Shown here in pieces: positions 12,801 through 24,800 of a stretch of DNA of 35,742 bases. Source of the DNA: Hondaea fermentalgiana. Lineage: Eukaryota > Sar > Bigyra > Thraustochytrida > Thraustochytriidae. Position 1 is the first letter of the stretch; every line of letters begins with the position of its first letter. A model generated the notes under the pieces. It was not told the DNA's origin and made no database searches. It saw only the letters and a list, made by a program, of their open reading frames with translations. The position numbers and the translations under genes are program-made. The stretch is taken from assembly GCA_014084085.1 (NCBI GenBank), contig NPFB01000040.1, positions 898,173 to 933,914 on the forward strand, in the 5' to 3' direction.

Positions 12801-15800
12801 CCGGGAAGATCAGTCTTACCGCTGGAAAGGCAACTCAAGGCGAGGCGGCCAATGTGGAGATCACTGCTGGTGCCACGGGTCAGGCAGCAATGTCAGAGAC
12901 CGGCGGAAGCGTGATCCTGACGAGCGGAAAGAGCGAGCGCGTCAGCAGCGGCAGCATCCTGCTGCAGACCGCGAGCGCTGGAACGTCGGCTGGTGCTACA
13001 TCGGGACACATCGCGCTCACCACAGGTTCCGCATCGAAGGGCGATACCGGTGAAGTTTCGCTTTCGACCGGCGACGCAGGCGACGGCAGCGCTGGGCGCA
13101 TTTCGCTCTCTGTGGGATCCAGCACGGATGCCCAAGGTGGGTCGCTCGACTTGCGTGCCGGTGATGTCACTTCTGGTGGTTTTGAGGCTGGATCGATTGC
13201 CCTTCGCAGTGGCGCAAGCTCTGAGAGCTCGAGCGGAAGTATCTCCCTGGAGACCAGCGATGCCGCACAGAGTGGGGCCTCGGGACTTGTACGCATCAAC
13301 ACAGGTACAACTGCCGAGGGAAGCTCTGGGACGATCTCGCTTCAGACGGGCGATGCAACAGAGGGCAAAGGTGGAGACATCATTCTCAAGGTTGGATCTG
13401 GAGACTCAGGCACGGCTGGTGCTGTTGAGATTAGCGCTGGACACATGACCAACACGGCAGGCGGCGATGTGAGTATCTCCTCCGGGTCGAGCACGCAAAC
13501 GCACAGCGGCGATGTCGTCATCGAATCCCCCAGCGGAGGTGTCAATGGTAACAGTGGTACTCTCCGCCTTTCAACGGGTGCTGGCGGGGTGGCTTCGGGG
13601 TCTTCTGGTGAAATCATCCTGGAGACCGCAGGTGCCTCGATGGGCGAATCGGGGTCAATCACCTTGTCGGCAGGCCAAGCGAGCGAAGACGGTGGTTCTA
13701 TCTTATTGCAAGCTGGCCAGTCCTCGAGTGAAAGTGGTGGCAACCTTACCATGTTTGCCGGCACATCGCAAACCGGTGCTGGCGGCAGCGTGAACATTAC
13801 GTCCGGCTCTGGCAGATCGCAGAGTGGTAATGTCACCATCGCGTCGAGCCATGCGACTTACCAGGACGGTCGATCCGGCTCCCTCGTTCTTGCGTCAGGC
13901 ACGTCGCACGAGACAGCCGGAAACCTGACCTTTTCCGTGGGTCGCACCCTCGGATCTTCAAACCAAGGTGGCAGTGTTCGAGTATATGCTGGTAACGCCA
14001 CGAGTAGTACCGGTGGGGAAATCATCATTCAGTCCGGCGGCAGCACTACCTCCTCAAGTGGAGCGATTCGCATTGAAACTTCTGGAAGCGGCTCAGGCGG
14101 GACAAGTGGACCCATCTATTTGTCCACCGGCTTTGCGATGGAAGACGCGTCTGGCGCTATCCGCATTGTCACGGGAGATGCTGACGCAGGACGTGCAGGG
14201 AATATCGAAATTAACGTCGGATCTGGTGAGTCTGGTGACGGTGGTAGCGTAAGCATCACGGCAGGTCACACGCGAGCCGTGAATCACGTCGGCGGCGATA
14301 TCGCTATTTCATCTGGATCGAGTGTCTCGTCATCTAGTGGCGGGGTGGCTATTGCTACCGCTTCTGGTGGCTCAGCCGGGCGAAGTGGGGAAATTAAACT
14401 CTCCACAGGTACGGGAGACGCTCAAGGATCGGGTGCTATCCGCGTACGAACAGGAAACTCGGCGTCCGCCAGTGCTGGAGGCATCTTTATCCAACCTGGC
14501 GACAGCGACGCTGTCGATACCGCGGACGACGGAGTGGTACGGATCGCCGCAGGTGATGTCTCTCATGGCACTGCCCCAGGCGTTTCCGTGCTCGGTGGCT
14601 CGAGCGGAACTTCGACGAGCGGAAATGTGAGCGTCGCTTCGCAAGACGCTGGAACGAGTGGATCGAGCGGGCGTATTAGCCTCGAGACCGGTCTTGGCGG
14701 ATCCGATGAGGGAGGTTCCGGAGGCATCTACGTTACCACAGGCGACGTGCCAAGCGATGGCGCTGCTGGCTCCATAGATCTCCTCGTGGGCTCGAGCTTT
14801 GATACTGCCGGTAGCAATATCTCGCTAACGGCAGGCTACAGCGCCGGAAACTCCGAAACTGGTGGCAGTGTCATCCTGTCTTCTGGTGGCAGTGCCAGAG
14901 CAGATAGCGGGCGTATCATTCTCTCCACGGCTCAGGCTGGCTCTCAAGGTAACAGTGGCGGAATTGTGCTTGATACCGGCAGTGCGGAAGAGGGCGACTC
15001 GGGTAGCATAACTCTGAATACTGGTTCGTCTGAGTCTCGTGGCGTGGCTGGCGACATCACCGTCGCGGTCGGCGAGTCTTCTGCCGGTGACGGTGGGGTG
15101 ATTTCCCTCATGGCGGGGAAAACTATCGCGCCTGGTGCGGATGGTGGCAGCATTGAGATCTTGTCCGGAGAAACCAAGAGCGCAACGAGCGGCTTGGTGC
15201 GTATTGCCTCGGCCGCGGCGTCCGAGTCGGGTGGGTCCATGAGCGGAAGTGTTGAGATTGAGACGGGCGATTCCGTTTCAAGCACAACGGGCTCAGTCGG
15301 CATCCGTACAGGCTCGGCGGCCACTTCATCGGGTGATATCATTCTCGAAAACGGCGCCTCGGAATCCGGAACTGGTGGATCCATCTCAATTCTCGCTGGA
15401 AGCTCTTCGAGCAGTACTGGTGGATCAATCTCGCTTATTGCTGGTTCGAGCGACGCTCGAGGAAGTGGCAGCATTCAGATTGCCACCAGCAGTGCCGGTG
15501 CACTTGCGACATCTGGCGACATTTCCCTTTCGACGGCGGAAGGGCCGGGCGGCTCTGGTGGGCTTTCGCTGCACACGGGTGGCTCTGAAGATGGCACCAG
15601 TGGGTCCATCTCTTTGGTTGCTGGTACCGCTGAACAAGGTGGAAATGTTGACGTTGCTGCGGGCAACACGACTGGCAGCTTTCGTGCCGGAAATCTGACG
15701 CTGAGCGCTGGTCATCACTCGGCAAATGTTGCCTTGGGAGGCGGAGGCAGCATCTCCATTCGAGCTGGTGACGATGACTCCTCGCGGAGCCATAGCTCCC

Positions 15801-18800
15801 TGGGCGGTGGGGATATTCGCCTTGATGCCGGATCTGCGGCAGGAGCTCGACCCGGTGGCGCGATTTCCCTTTCAACTGGCGCGAGCGGGGGGCGGTCTTC
15901 TGGAAGCTTTTCGGTACAAACGGCGAGTGGGGAGGCCACTACAGGAGCCATCTCTCTCGCTACTGGAGATAGCCAGGAGGCTCCTTCGGGTTCTATTGTG
16001 ATCTCCACGGGAAGTGCTTCGAGCGATTCAGCCGGTAGTATTAATCTCAGCGTCGGCGCGAGCGCTGAAGCCGGTGGAGAGATTAGCTTGCATGCCGGTG
16101 ACAGTGCGACGAGTGTGGGTGGACGTGTGGATATTCTGTCTGGAGCATCTTCCACAGCAACCGGGACTTCAGGGGACATCTCAATTGCTTCTGCAGGCGA
16201 AACCGGCGCGCACCCTGGCGGAACGGGAGCCGTCACGCTTGCAAGTGGCTCTGGCTCTGGCGCGACGGGTGGTATCGAACTCTCAACGGGTGTCTCCTCG
16301 TCAAGAAAGGCAGGCTCCGTCTCTATCGCGGTCGGCTCCTCTGCTTCCGGGTCTGGATCAGGGGTCGAGATATCTGCAGGATCTCAAGTAGCCTTGACCT
16401 CGTCTGCGTCTCGGACAGGGGGCAACATCGAACTTCGCTCGGGCGAATCGTCCCTCTCTTCTAGCGGAGCGATCTCGATTTCAACACCTGATGCTGGCTT
16501 GAAGGGCTCGTCGGGCAGCATTTCGCTCTCGGTTGGAACAGCGACTTCCTCGTTATCGGGAGGTAGCATCACCCTCGCCAGCGGTGGTGCCTCGTCAGGC
16601 ACTGGTGGCGCGATTGATATTCTCTCCGGTGCGGCGACCAATGGTCGTGGCGGCGCAATCAGCGTTGCAGTTGGGCGCAGTGCGTCTGGAAGTGGTGGAG
16701 GCATTCTCATCGCCTCGGGAACTTCTGATGAAGCCAGTGGTGGACTCGTGAACATTTCGGCAGGAGCAGGCGATGACCGAGGTGGCGATCTCGTGATCGG
16801 CGCCGGGCCTTCGTATGGAACAAGCACAAGAACTTCGCTAGGAGGAAATCTCAATATCTCAGCAGGTCTTTCGCGGAAGGCCCTGGGTGGCAACCTTACA
16901 ATCGAATCTGGCGCGAGTTTGACGTCGAGCAGTGGCAACCTTGCAATTGCGACTGGGAGCGCCGAAGAGACCTCAGGAACCCTGAGCTTGACAACAGGTA
17001 GAGCCGCCGTGGGTTCTTCAGGCACCCTGCAGCTCCGTACTGGCGTCGCGAGCGAAGGTAAGGCCGGAGGTATCGAGATTGCCGCAGGTGCTTCCGAGGC
17101 CAGCAGCGCTGGAGCTGATGTCTCCATCATGGCAGGAAACGCGACGGAAGAAGACGCCTCTGGAGGTCGCCTGCGCTTGTTCTCTGGTCCTGGTGAGGCA
17201 TTCAGTGGTTCTGTATCCCTCGGATCTTCGTCCAGCTCTCTTAGTGGGTCCGTTCAAATTGCCTCTGGTGAAGCCACAAATGGTGATTCCGGAGCTATCT
17301 TCCTCGGATCCGGAGCATCGACACATGGGGCTAGCGGGAGCGTGACCATTGGCGCGGGCTCCGGAACCAGGGGCTCAGGGGGGGGTGTCTTCCTTTCCGC
17401 TGGTTCGCAGAGTACCGGAGAAGGAACCACAGGCGGCGCAATCAATCTTCAGAGTGGCGCGAGTTCGGCGTCAACAAGCGGAGATGTGAACATTGCCACG
17501 GCTTCTGCAGGGGAAGCCGGTGTATCAGGGAAGATCTCCTTGTCGACAGGAACATCCTCTGTGGGCGACAGCGGAATGCTGTCTCTGACTACGGGCGATG
17601 CAGATTATGGTGCTGCAGGCAACATTGCCATTTCGATTGGGGTGGCGTCTGTTGGAACGGGAGGAAATTTTACTCTTGATGCAGGAAACACCACCTCAAA
17701 TCGTGACGGTGCTCGCGGCGGAAGCGTGGCGATTCGTTCTGGTTACTCCTCTGAAGCGAGCAGTGGTCCAATTCAGATCGAGACCGCAATGGGGGGCGCA
17801 GCAGGCGATTCGGGAACTCTCGCTCTAGGCTCTGGCGCGGCTGTTCTCGGGAATTCCGGAACCGTGATCCTTGGTTCTGGAAGTAGTGCAGCCGGCACGA
17901 GTGGTGCCGTGCGCCTTACAACAGGCACTTCGGTATCAGACGGCATGGCTGGTAACATCGAACTTGAGGTAGGCGAGTCCCAAGATGGCAATGGTGGCGA
18001 TGTCGTTATTTTTGCTGGTAATACCAGCTCTGCTGGAGGTTCTGGAGGTAGCGTGTACTTGCATGCAGGTGGGGGTGGCGATTTCGCTTCGAGCGGATCC
18101 ATTTTCCTCGCTACCAACGCCTCTGGGCTTGGCTCTGGGGGCATTTCTTTAAGCACAGGTGCCGCAAGTTCTACTTCTGCCGAATCCGGATCGGTCTCAA
18201 TTACTACTGGCTCCTCTGCTCTTGGCGAAGCAGGCGCGATCAATATTGTGCCCGGGGCTACGGCGAGTGAGAGCCACGCTGGGGCTCGCGTTCTCATTGC
18301 TGGTGGGGACTCGGAGTCTCTGTCAGGAGGCAAATTGACCTTGCGTAGCGGCGCATCTCTTACTTCTTCGAGTGGAGATGTTGAGATCCTCACCAGTGGA
18401 GTGCAGGGCGGTTCGAGTGGTAAGGTGCTCTTGCAAACCGGATCCTCGACAAATGGCGACACCGGGAGCATTGAGCTGAGCACGGGTGACGTGGGGTCTT
18501 CAGGTCAAGCTGGTGCGATCAGCCTTTCGGCAGGAAGCAGTGACAGTGCTCAGGGCGCTGGAATTTCTCTCCGCGCTGGCGAGACGACCATGCGAGCCTC
18601 TTCTGGCGGCGAAGTGTCAATTGTATCTGGGGCCTCACTCGACTCAGGTACGACGGGTGGAGTGTCGTTGTCAACGGCTGACTCCACTGACGGTGCTACT
18701 GGTGATATCAGTCTTATCACTGGTGTGGCCACCGGTGCATCTTCTGGTGCAATCAGGCTGAGCACCGGTGCATCCGCTGCTGATGGCGCGGCAGGTAAAA

Positions 18801-21800
18801 TCGTACTTGCAGTCGGCGGCGCTGACGAAGGTGCCGGTGGAAATATTGAGCTTTCTGCCGGCGCCGGCACAACTGTTGGCGGCTCGTTGCTAATGCAAAG
18901 CGGTGAAGCGCCGAGCGGCGAGGCCACCGGAAGTGTGGCCATTTCCTCGGCTGACGCAACATCTGCCGACTCGGGAATGGTCACAATTGGTTCTGGAGTA
19001 AGCTCGAGTGGGTCTTCCGGAATTACAAGTGTGGTGACCGGCGATGCAGCAGCAGCAGGTGCAGTTCACGTTTCAGCTGGTTCCAGTAGTGTTGCAACAA
19101 GTGGCGCGAACGTCGAGATCCAGGCAGGTGCCGCGACTGCGGAGTTGAGCACTGGTGGAGATGTGTCGATCCTCTCGGGCGAAGGCATTGATGGATCCGG
19201 AAGCATCGCGCTCGGATCCGCGGACTCGAGCTCCCTTGAAAGCGGCACGGTGAGCATCGCTACTGGTGCTGCGGGCTCGAACGCAATGCACAACTCGGGC
19301 GAGCTTTCACTCTCGACAGGATCTGCCGGGAACTCGGGCGGCGTCAGCATCAGCACTGGAGCAGCAGAAACTGCTCAAGCTGGTTCGATCGATCTTCTGG
19401 TGGGAGACAGTGCTGGCGCAACAGGCGGGAACATCGTCCTCTCAGCTGGCGCTGCTTCAGCAACAGGTGGCAGTGTGTCCATCACTGGAGGCGAAGGACC
19501 AACGCTAAGCGGTGATGTGCGCATTCGGGGTGGTGCTGTTCCATCTGGTGGCAGCACTGGCGGCAATGTCATCCTCGCGTCTGGCGGCATAGATGCCACG
19601 GTGGAACTGCAAACCTCAGCGGGGAATGCGGTCGTCACAGTTGACGACAGCGGTGCGCTCACGCTCAAGTCATATGATAGCGAAGCGATCACTGTCGACG
19701 CAGCTGGAACCCTCGATTTCCAAGCTCGTTCTGCCACGGGAACGCGATTTTGGTCGAGCACAGGTAATGAGACTGTGTTTCGGATTGAAGACGATGAGGT
19801 CGACTCCCATGTGCCCTTGCACACGCCGAGCACACAAAGTTCTTCAGACAGCCGCATCAAGCGCGACATCCAGGACGCAGACAAGAATGAAATCTTGCAA
19901 AGACTTCAGACAATCGAGGTGAAAAAGTACAAGTACACCGAGGAATGGGCCAAGGTGAGACGTCACGATGGAAGCTTTGTCCGCGGCGTCATCGCGCAAC
20001 AACTTCGCGAGGTCTTTCCTGAGCACGTGAGCGTGAAAGCCTGGGGTATTCCGGAGCAAGGTATCTGGTACGAGGACTTTCACGTTATCGACAAGGTTGG
20101 TCTCATCATCGATCTGGTTGCAGCAATGCAGGAACAGCATGCTCATTTCACGATTGGCGCTTCTGATGTGGGCGGAAGCTCTTCAGTTGCCATTCAATCT
20201 ATCGAAGGAACGGAAGATCGCCCTGACACCGGCCATGTACGTGTTGCCTCGGGCGAAACCTTTTATGGGTCCTCGGGTAGCGTCTCAATCCAATCAGGAG
20301 ACGCTCGCGAGGGTCCAGTTGGAGATATCGAGGTGATGGTCGGGACCGACAACGGAACCGTCGCGGATGTGGGGGGTGCTCTCCGTCTATCAGCAGGTGC
20401 GAAACGATCTGGACGCGGCGGGGACTTTATTGCTGTTGCCGGCGTGGGAAGCACAGTCGGAGGTACCGCTCGCGTGAGTGCTGGCGACGGGAGCACGGGA
20501 GAAGGAGGCGCGATTCGTCTTGCCGCAGGCAGCAGCAACAGTGCGGCTGGTGGCCGCGCCTCTCTCCTTGGTGGCGACTCAAGTCTCGCCGCGGGCGGAC
20601 ATGTGGATATCACCGCAGGATCATCGCTCGGGGACGCCCAAGGCGGAAGCGTACATCTTCAAAGCGGCGGAAGTTCTCTCGGCGGGGACTCTGGTAATAT
20701 CTCGGTCGCCACCGCTGAAAGTCTCAATGCTCAGAGCGGTGACATCAGTATCTCTACGGGCGCGAGCAACCTTGGCGTCGCAGGATCGATTCGCCTTGTA
20801 TCTGGCGATAGCTCAATGCAGGCCGGGGACCTTGCATTCGCTGCGGGGTCTTCCACCGCAGGCCTCGGAGGAAGTGTGCGCATCTCCAGCGGAGCGTCGA
20901 CTGGGCTCGATGCCGGAAACCTTGAACTTATCGCCGGTGATGGTCGAGCCGCAGCGGGTAATGTTTCCATTCTCGCAGGCGCAAGTTCCTCTGCTCTTGG
21001 TGGAACTATTCTTCTTCGTGCTGGAGGCGGTCTCGGGTCTACAGACGGGGGCGACCTTGTTGCGCAGGCTGGTTTCTCTGAAGAAGGAGTGGGAGGTGCT
21101 CTCGTGTTCGCTTCTGGCGCTGGAGCGGAAGAAACTGGCCGCGTGGAAATCTCATCTGCTGTAAGTAGTGGAGAGACAGGTGGCGTTTCTGTTGTCAGCG
21201 GCGCCAGCGCAGCTGGTTCTTCGGGAGATGTCTATCTGGCCTCTGGAAGGGCGGCTAGCTCAAGTGGCTCAATCGTCCTCGAGACAGGCAACTCAACCGG
21301 TGCTACTGCTGGAAACATTGAATTACGCGCAGGGTCTGGCCCATCTTCTGGCTCGGTGCTTTTGACACCAGGCGACGGCCCAACTAGCGGAGTCTTCATT
21401 CAAGATGCTTTGCAGGAGCCCCGGGTCGAAGTATCGAGTGCCGGCGAGGTTCGCTTGAGCTCCAGCCCGTCCGAGGACGTAGTCTTCGAGCCTGGACATG
21501 ACACGCGTATCGAGTTTTCGAACTCGGAGTCCGAGTTTACCATTGGTAACACGGAGAACATGGTTGACGGAAACATCACCTTCCGCATCCGGCAAGACGA
21601 GATTTACGCGCATGTTCCCATCCAAGCTACCTCTGTGGTGTACCCGTCTGATCGACGGATCAAGCAGAATATCGAAGACGTCGATCAAGCGAGCGTCTAC
21701 CACCGTTTGCAGCAGGTCGAGATGAAACAATACGAATATAACGCGCAATGGCGCTCGATTCGTGGCATGACGGAAAGCAAGGTCGTGCGTGGAGTGATTG

Positions 21801-24800
21801 CTCAGCAGCTTCGTGAAGTCTTCCCCGAGTACATCAATATCATCTCCAACTTGTCTTTCCCGGACAAAAACTTCGCGCTCGAGGAGTTTCACGAAGTGAA
21901 CAAGCAAGCGATTACGCTTGATATTCTCGGCGCATTCCAGGTCCAACACAAGCGATTTACGCTTGGCGTTGATGAGACTGACAAAAGTGCTTCTGTTCGC
22001 GTGACAACGGCGAATGGCGGAGACTATTATTCTGCCGCTACCGCGGGAGTGGGCGCAAGTGGTGATATTGACATTACCACGGGAAATGCGGTCTTGGGCA
22101 AAGCAGGAGATGTTAACATTGCAACGGGCTCTTCAACCAGTGGTGCTGCGGGCAGCATCAACATTGGCCCTGGTGTCTCCGATTCCAGCTCTGGCGGAAA
22201 GCTGACGCTCAGGGCAGGTGAGGCCAGAGCCGAAGCGATGCAAGGTGGAGATATCGTGATCGAGGCAGGCTCAAGTGCTTTGGCTACTGGAGGTGCCCTT
22301 GAATTCGCGACTGCTGCATCAAGCGCGCAGGGTAGCGGCTCCATCCATGTTACTTCAGGCGCAGTTTCCTCCGCCGCGACTTCTGGCATGCTGTCGCTTG
22401 GAACAGGAAGCTCGCAGGGTCGCGCAGGAGATGTTGAGGTCAACCCGGGGTCTTCACAAAGCGGAGCCGCCGCATTGCGTCTCGCAGGAGGCTCGAGCTA
22501 TGAAGCACAAGGTCAGGGAGGGGCCGTCGAAGTGACCACGGGCGCCAGCTTTTCCGAGGGACAATCGGGCAATCTTGCGCTTCGTAGCGCCGATTCGGAC
22601 CAGTCCTCTGGTGGGGTAGAGCTGAGCAGCGGCGTAGCTCAGGGAGCCACGTCTGGAGGAGTGCTTGTTCAGACAGGCGAAGCGTCGTCACAAAGCGGCG
22701 AGCTCGCGCTCCGAACAGGGGCTACGAGCAAAGGACCCGCAGGGTCAATTGTGCTTGCTGCTGGCGAGTCTTCCTCCAAAGGCGGAAGCATCGCGCTCTC
22801 CTCAGGGTCTGCACCGAATGGTGGCACGGCGGGCGACATTTCCCTTAATGCCGGTTCGGGCACGTCTGGGGGTACACTCAGCTTCAGCGCAGGGGAATCG
22901 ACCGCGGAAGGCGGTGGCTCCGTTGCAATTCAGGCCGGAGGCTCTTCTGCGACGACTCTTGCAAGCGCACAAGGTGGTGAGGTAACGATCGAGGCTGGCG
23001 CAAGTGCTCTGGGCACGGGTGGCCAGGCAAGCCTCGTCGGAGGCAATGGTGCTATTGGAGGTGGTCTGAGCTTGAAATCGGGAAGCTCTTCGAATGGTCT
23101 CACGAGCGACCTCACTATTCAAGGCGGTGATGTTCTATTCGTCGAAGACGTCGAGCTTCTCGAAGCCACGTTGGACAGCCAGGCGACGGCCTTCAATGCT
23201 GGCCCTGTCACCGTGCGCGGAGGTACTTCCCGGGTGACTGGGGTAACTGGCGGCTGGCTTGATCTTCGAGCCGGTGCCGGAGCAAGCGATCGCATCTCCG
23301 GTGGTTCTGTCTTGATGTACTCTGGCGAAGGCGGCGCTCAGGGTTCAAGCGGTAACATCACCTTTGCTTCTGCGGCTTCGTCCGCCACTGGTAACGTTCG
23401 CATTGCTTCTGGCGCCGCGGCTGAGCTCGACAGTGGTAATATTGTCGTGGCCTCTGGCAACTCGGACGGTGGCAAATCCGGAAACGTGACACTTCAGGCA
23501 GGAAATGCGGGCGAATCCTCGGCCGGGAGCGTCTTTATTGAGAGCGGTAGCTCAGATGTCGTCGCCGGAGATGTACGGATTTCCGCTGGCGCGTCAACCG
23601 AGGCTCGTGGCGGAGCCATCGAGCTCCGAACCATCGCAGGCGCGGAGACTGTCGCCGGTGATATTGTGATCGCTCCGGGAGACAGTACGTCGGGCGACGA
23701 AGGTCTCGGCAGCGCTGGTTCTGTCGTGCTTCGCGCAGCTTCAGACTCTGGCGAAGCGTCCGGAGGAGACATTCTCATTGAGGGAGGCCATGCTCGCAAC
23801 GTGGACGGGCGCGGCGGCCAGGTATCGATCTCTGCGGGATCAGCGAACAAATTTACTGGCGGAATGCTCTCACTAGCAAGCGGGTCCAGCGTTCTCGGGT
23901 CCTCGGGTGAGGTAATCATCTCCTCGGCCGAAGCTCCTGAAGAAATCTCTGGGTCGGTTGCTGTGACTTCTGGCACTGCCAACCTTCAAAGCGGAGACGT
24001 AGAAGTGTCGAGTGGAGCTGCCGACCAGCGCTCTGGCGATTTGCGTCTCCGCGTTGGCGCGGGTGCCAGCAATGCGGGGACGCTTCAAGTTTTCGGTGGA
24101 CAGTCGACTCGGGGTCTCGGTGGCGACATCGAGGTGCTTAGTGGAGCCACGGAAACAGGCTCTCGCACTGGAGCAATCTCCATCAGCTCTGCCGGAGGCG
24201 AAGAAAAGGGAGTAAAGTCTGGTGACCTGACGCTGGCCAGTGGGAGCGCAGTTGAGGGTGTCTCGGGGTCGATCGCTATTTCGGCAGGTCACGGCGGCCA
24301 AGGTGGCGGCAGCCTCGACTTCCAGGCTGGACCGAGCGACGAGTCATTTGGCGGAAGCGTTGCGCTTTCTGCTGGTGCGTCGAAAGAGGATCAAGCCGGT
24401 TCTGTCGAGATCCTTGGTGGCACTTCCTCTTCTGCAAATGGTGGGGCCGTTGCAATTCAAGCCGGAGATGGAAGCACAGGCGCGGGCGACTTGTCCCTCG
24501 GCGCAGGCTCCACGACAGGGCGAGAGGCAAGCGGTGGCTCGGTCTCCATTTCTGCCGGAAGCGCGGGTACGTCGGGTAACGGTGGAGATCTGACGATGCA
24601 GGCCGGCGCAGGATCACGCAAGTTTCGGGGCGGCCATGCTGTCCTCCGTAGTGGTGATACCACTGAGAAAGGGGGCATGGCCGGGGATGTCCTTGTTTCA
24701 ACCGGAAGCAACGATGCTGGTGGCTCGGGCTCGATCAGCTTGACCACGGGTGCCAACTCATTGCAGTCGGGTTCGATCGAGCTCACAACGAGCGATGCTG

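Noticed and set aside
21323..21949. Minus-strand open frame of 208 codons opposite the second S74 domain (and one at 19844-20146 opposite the first)
   Set aside because: The plus strand encodes a clear S74 domain with its catalytic dyad. The antisense translation is a shadow of that conserved sequence.
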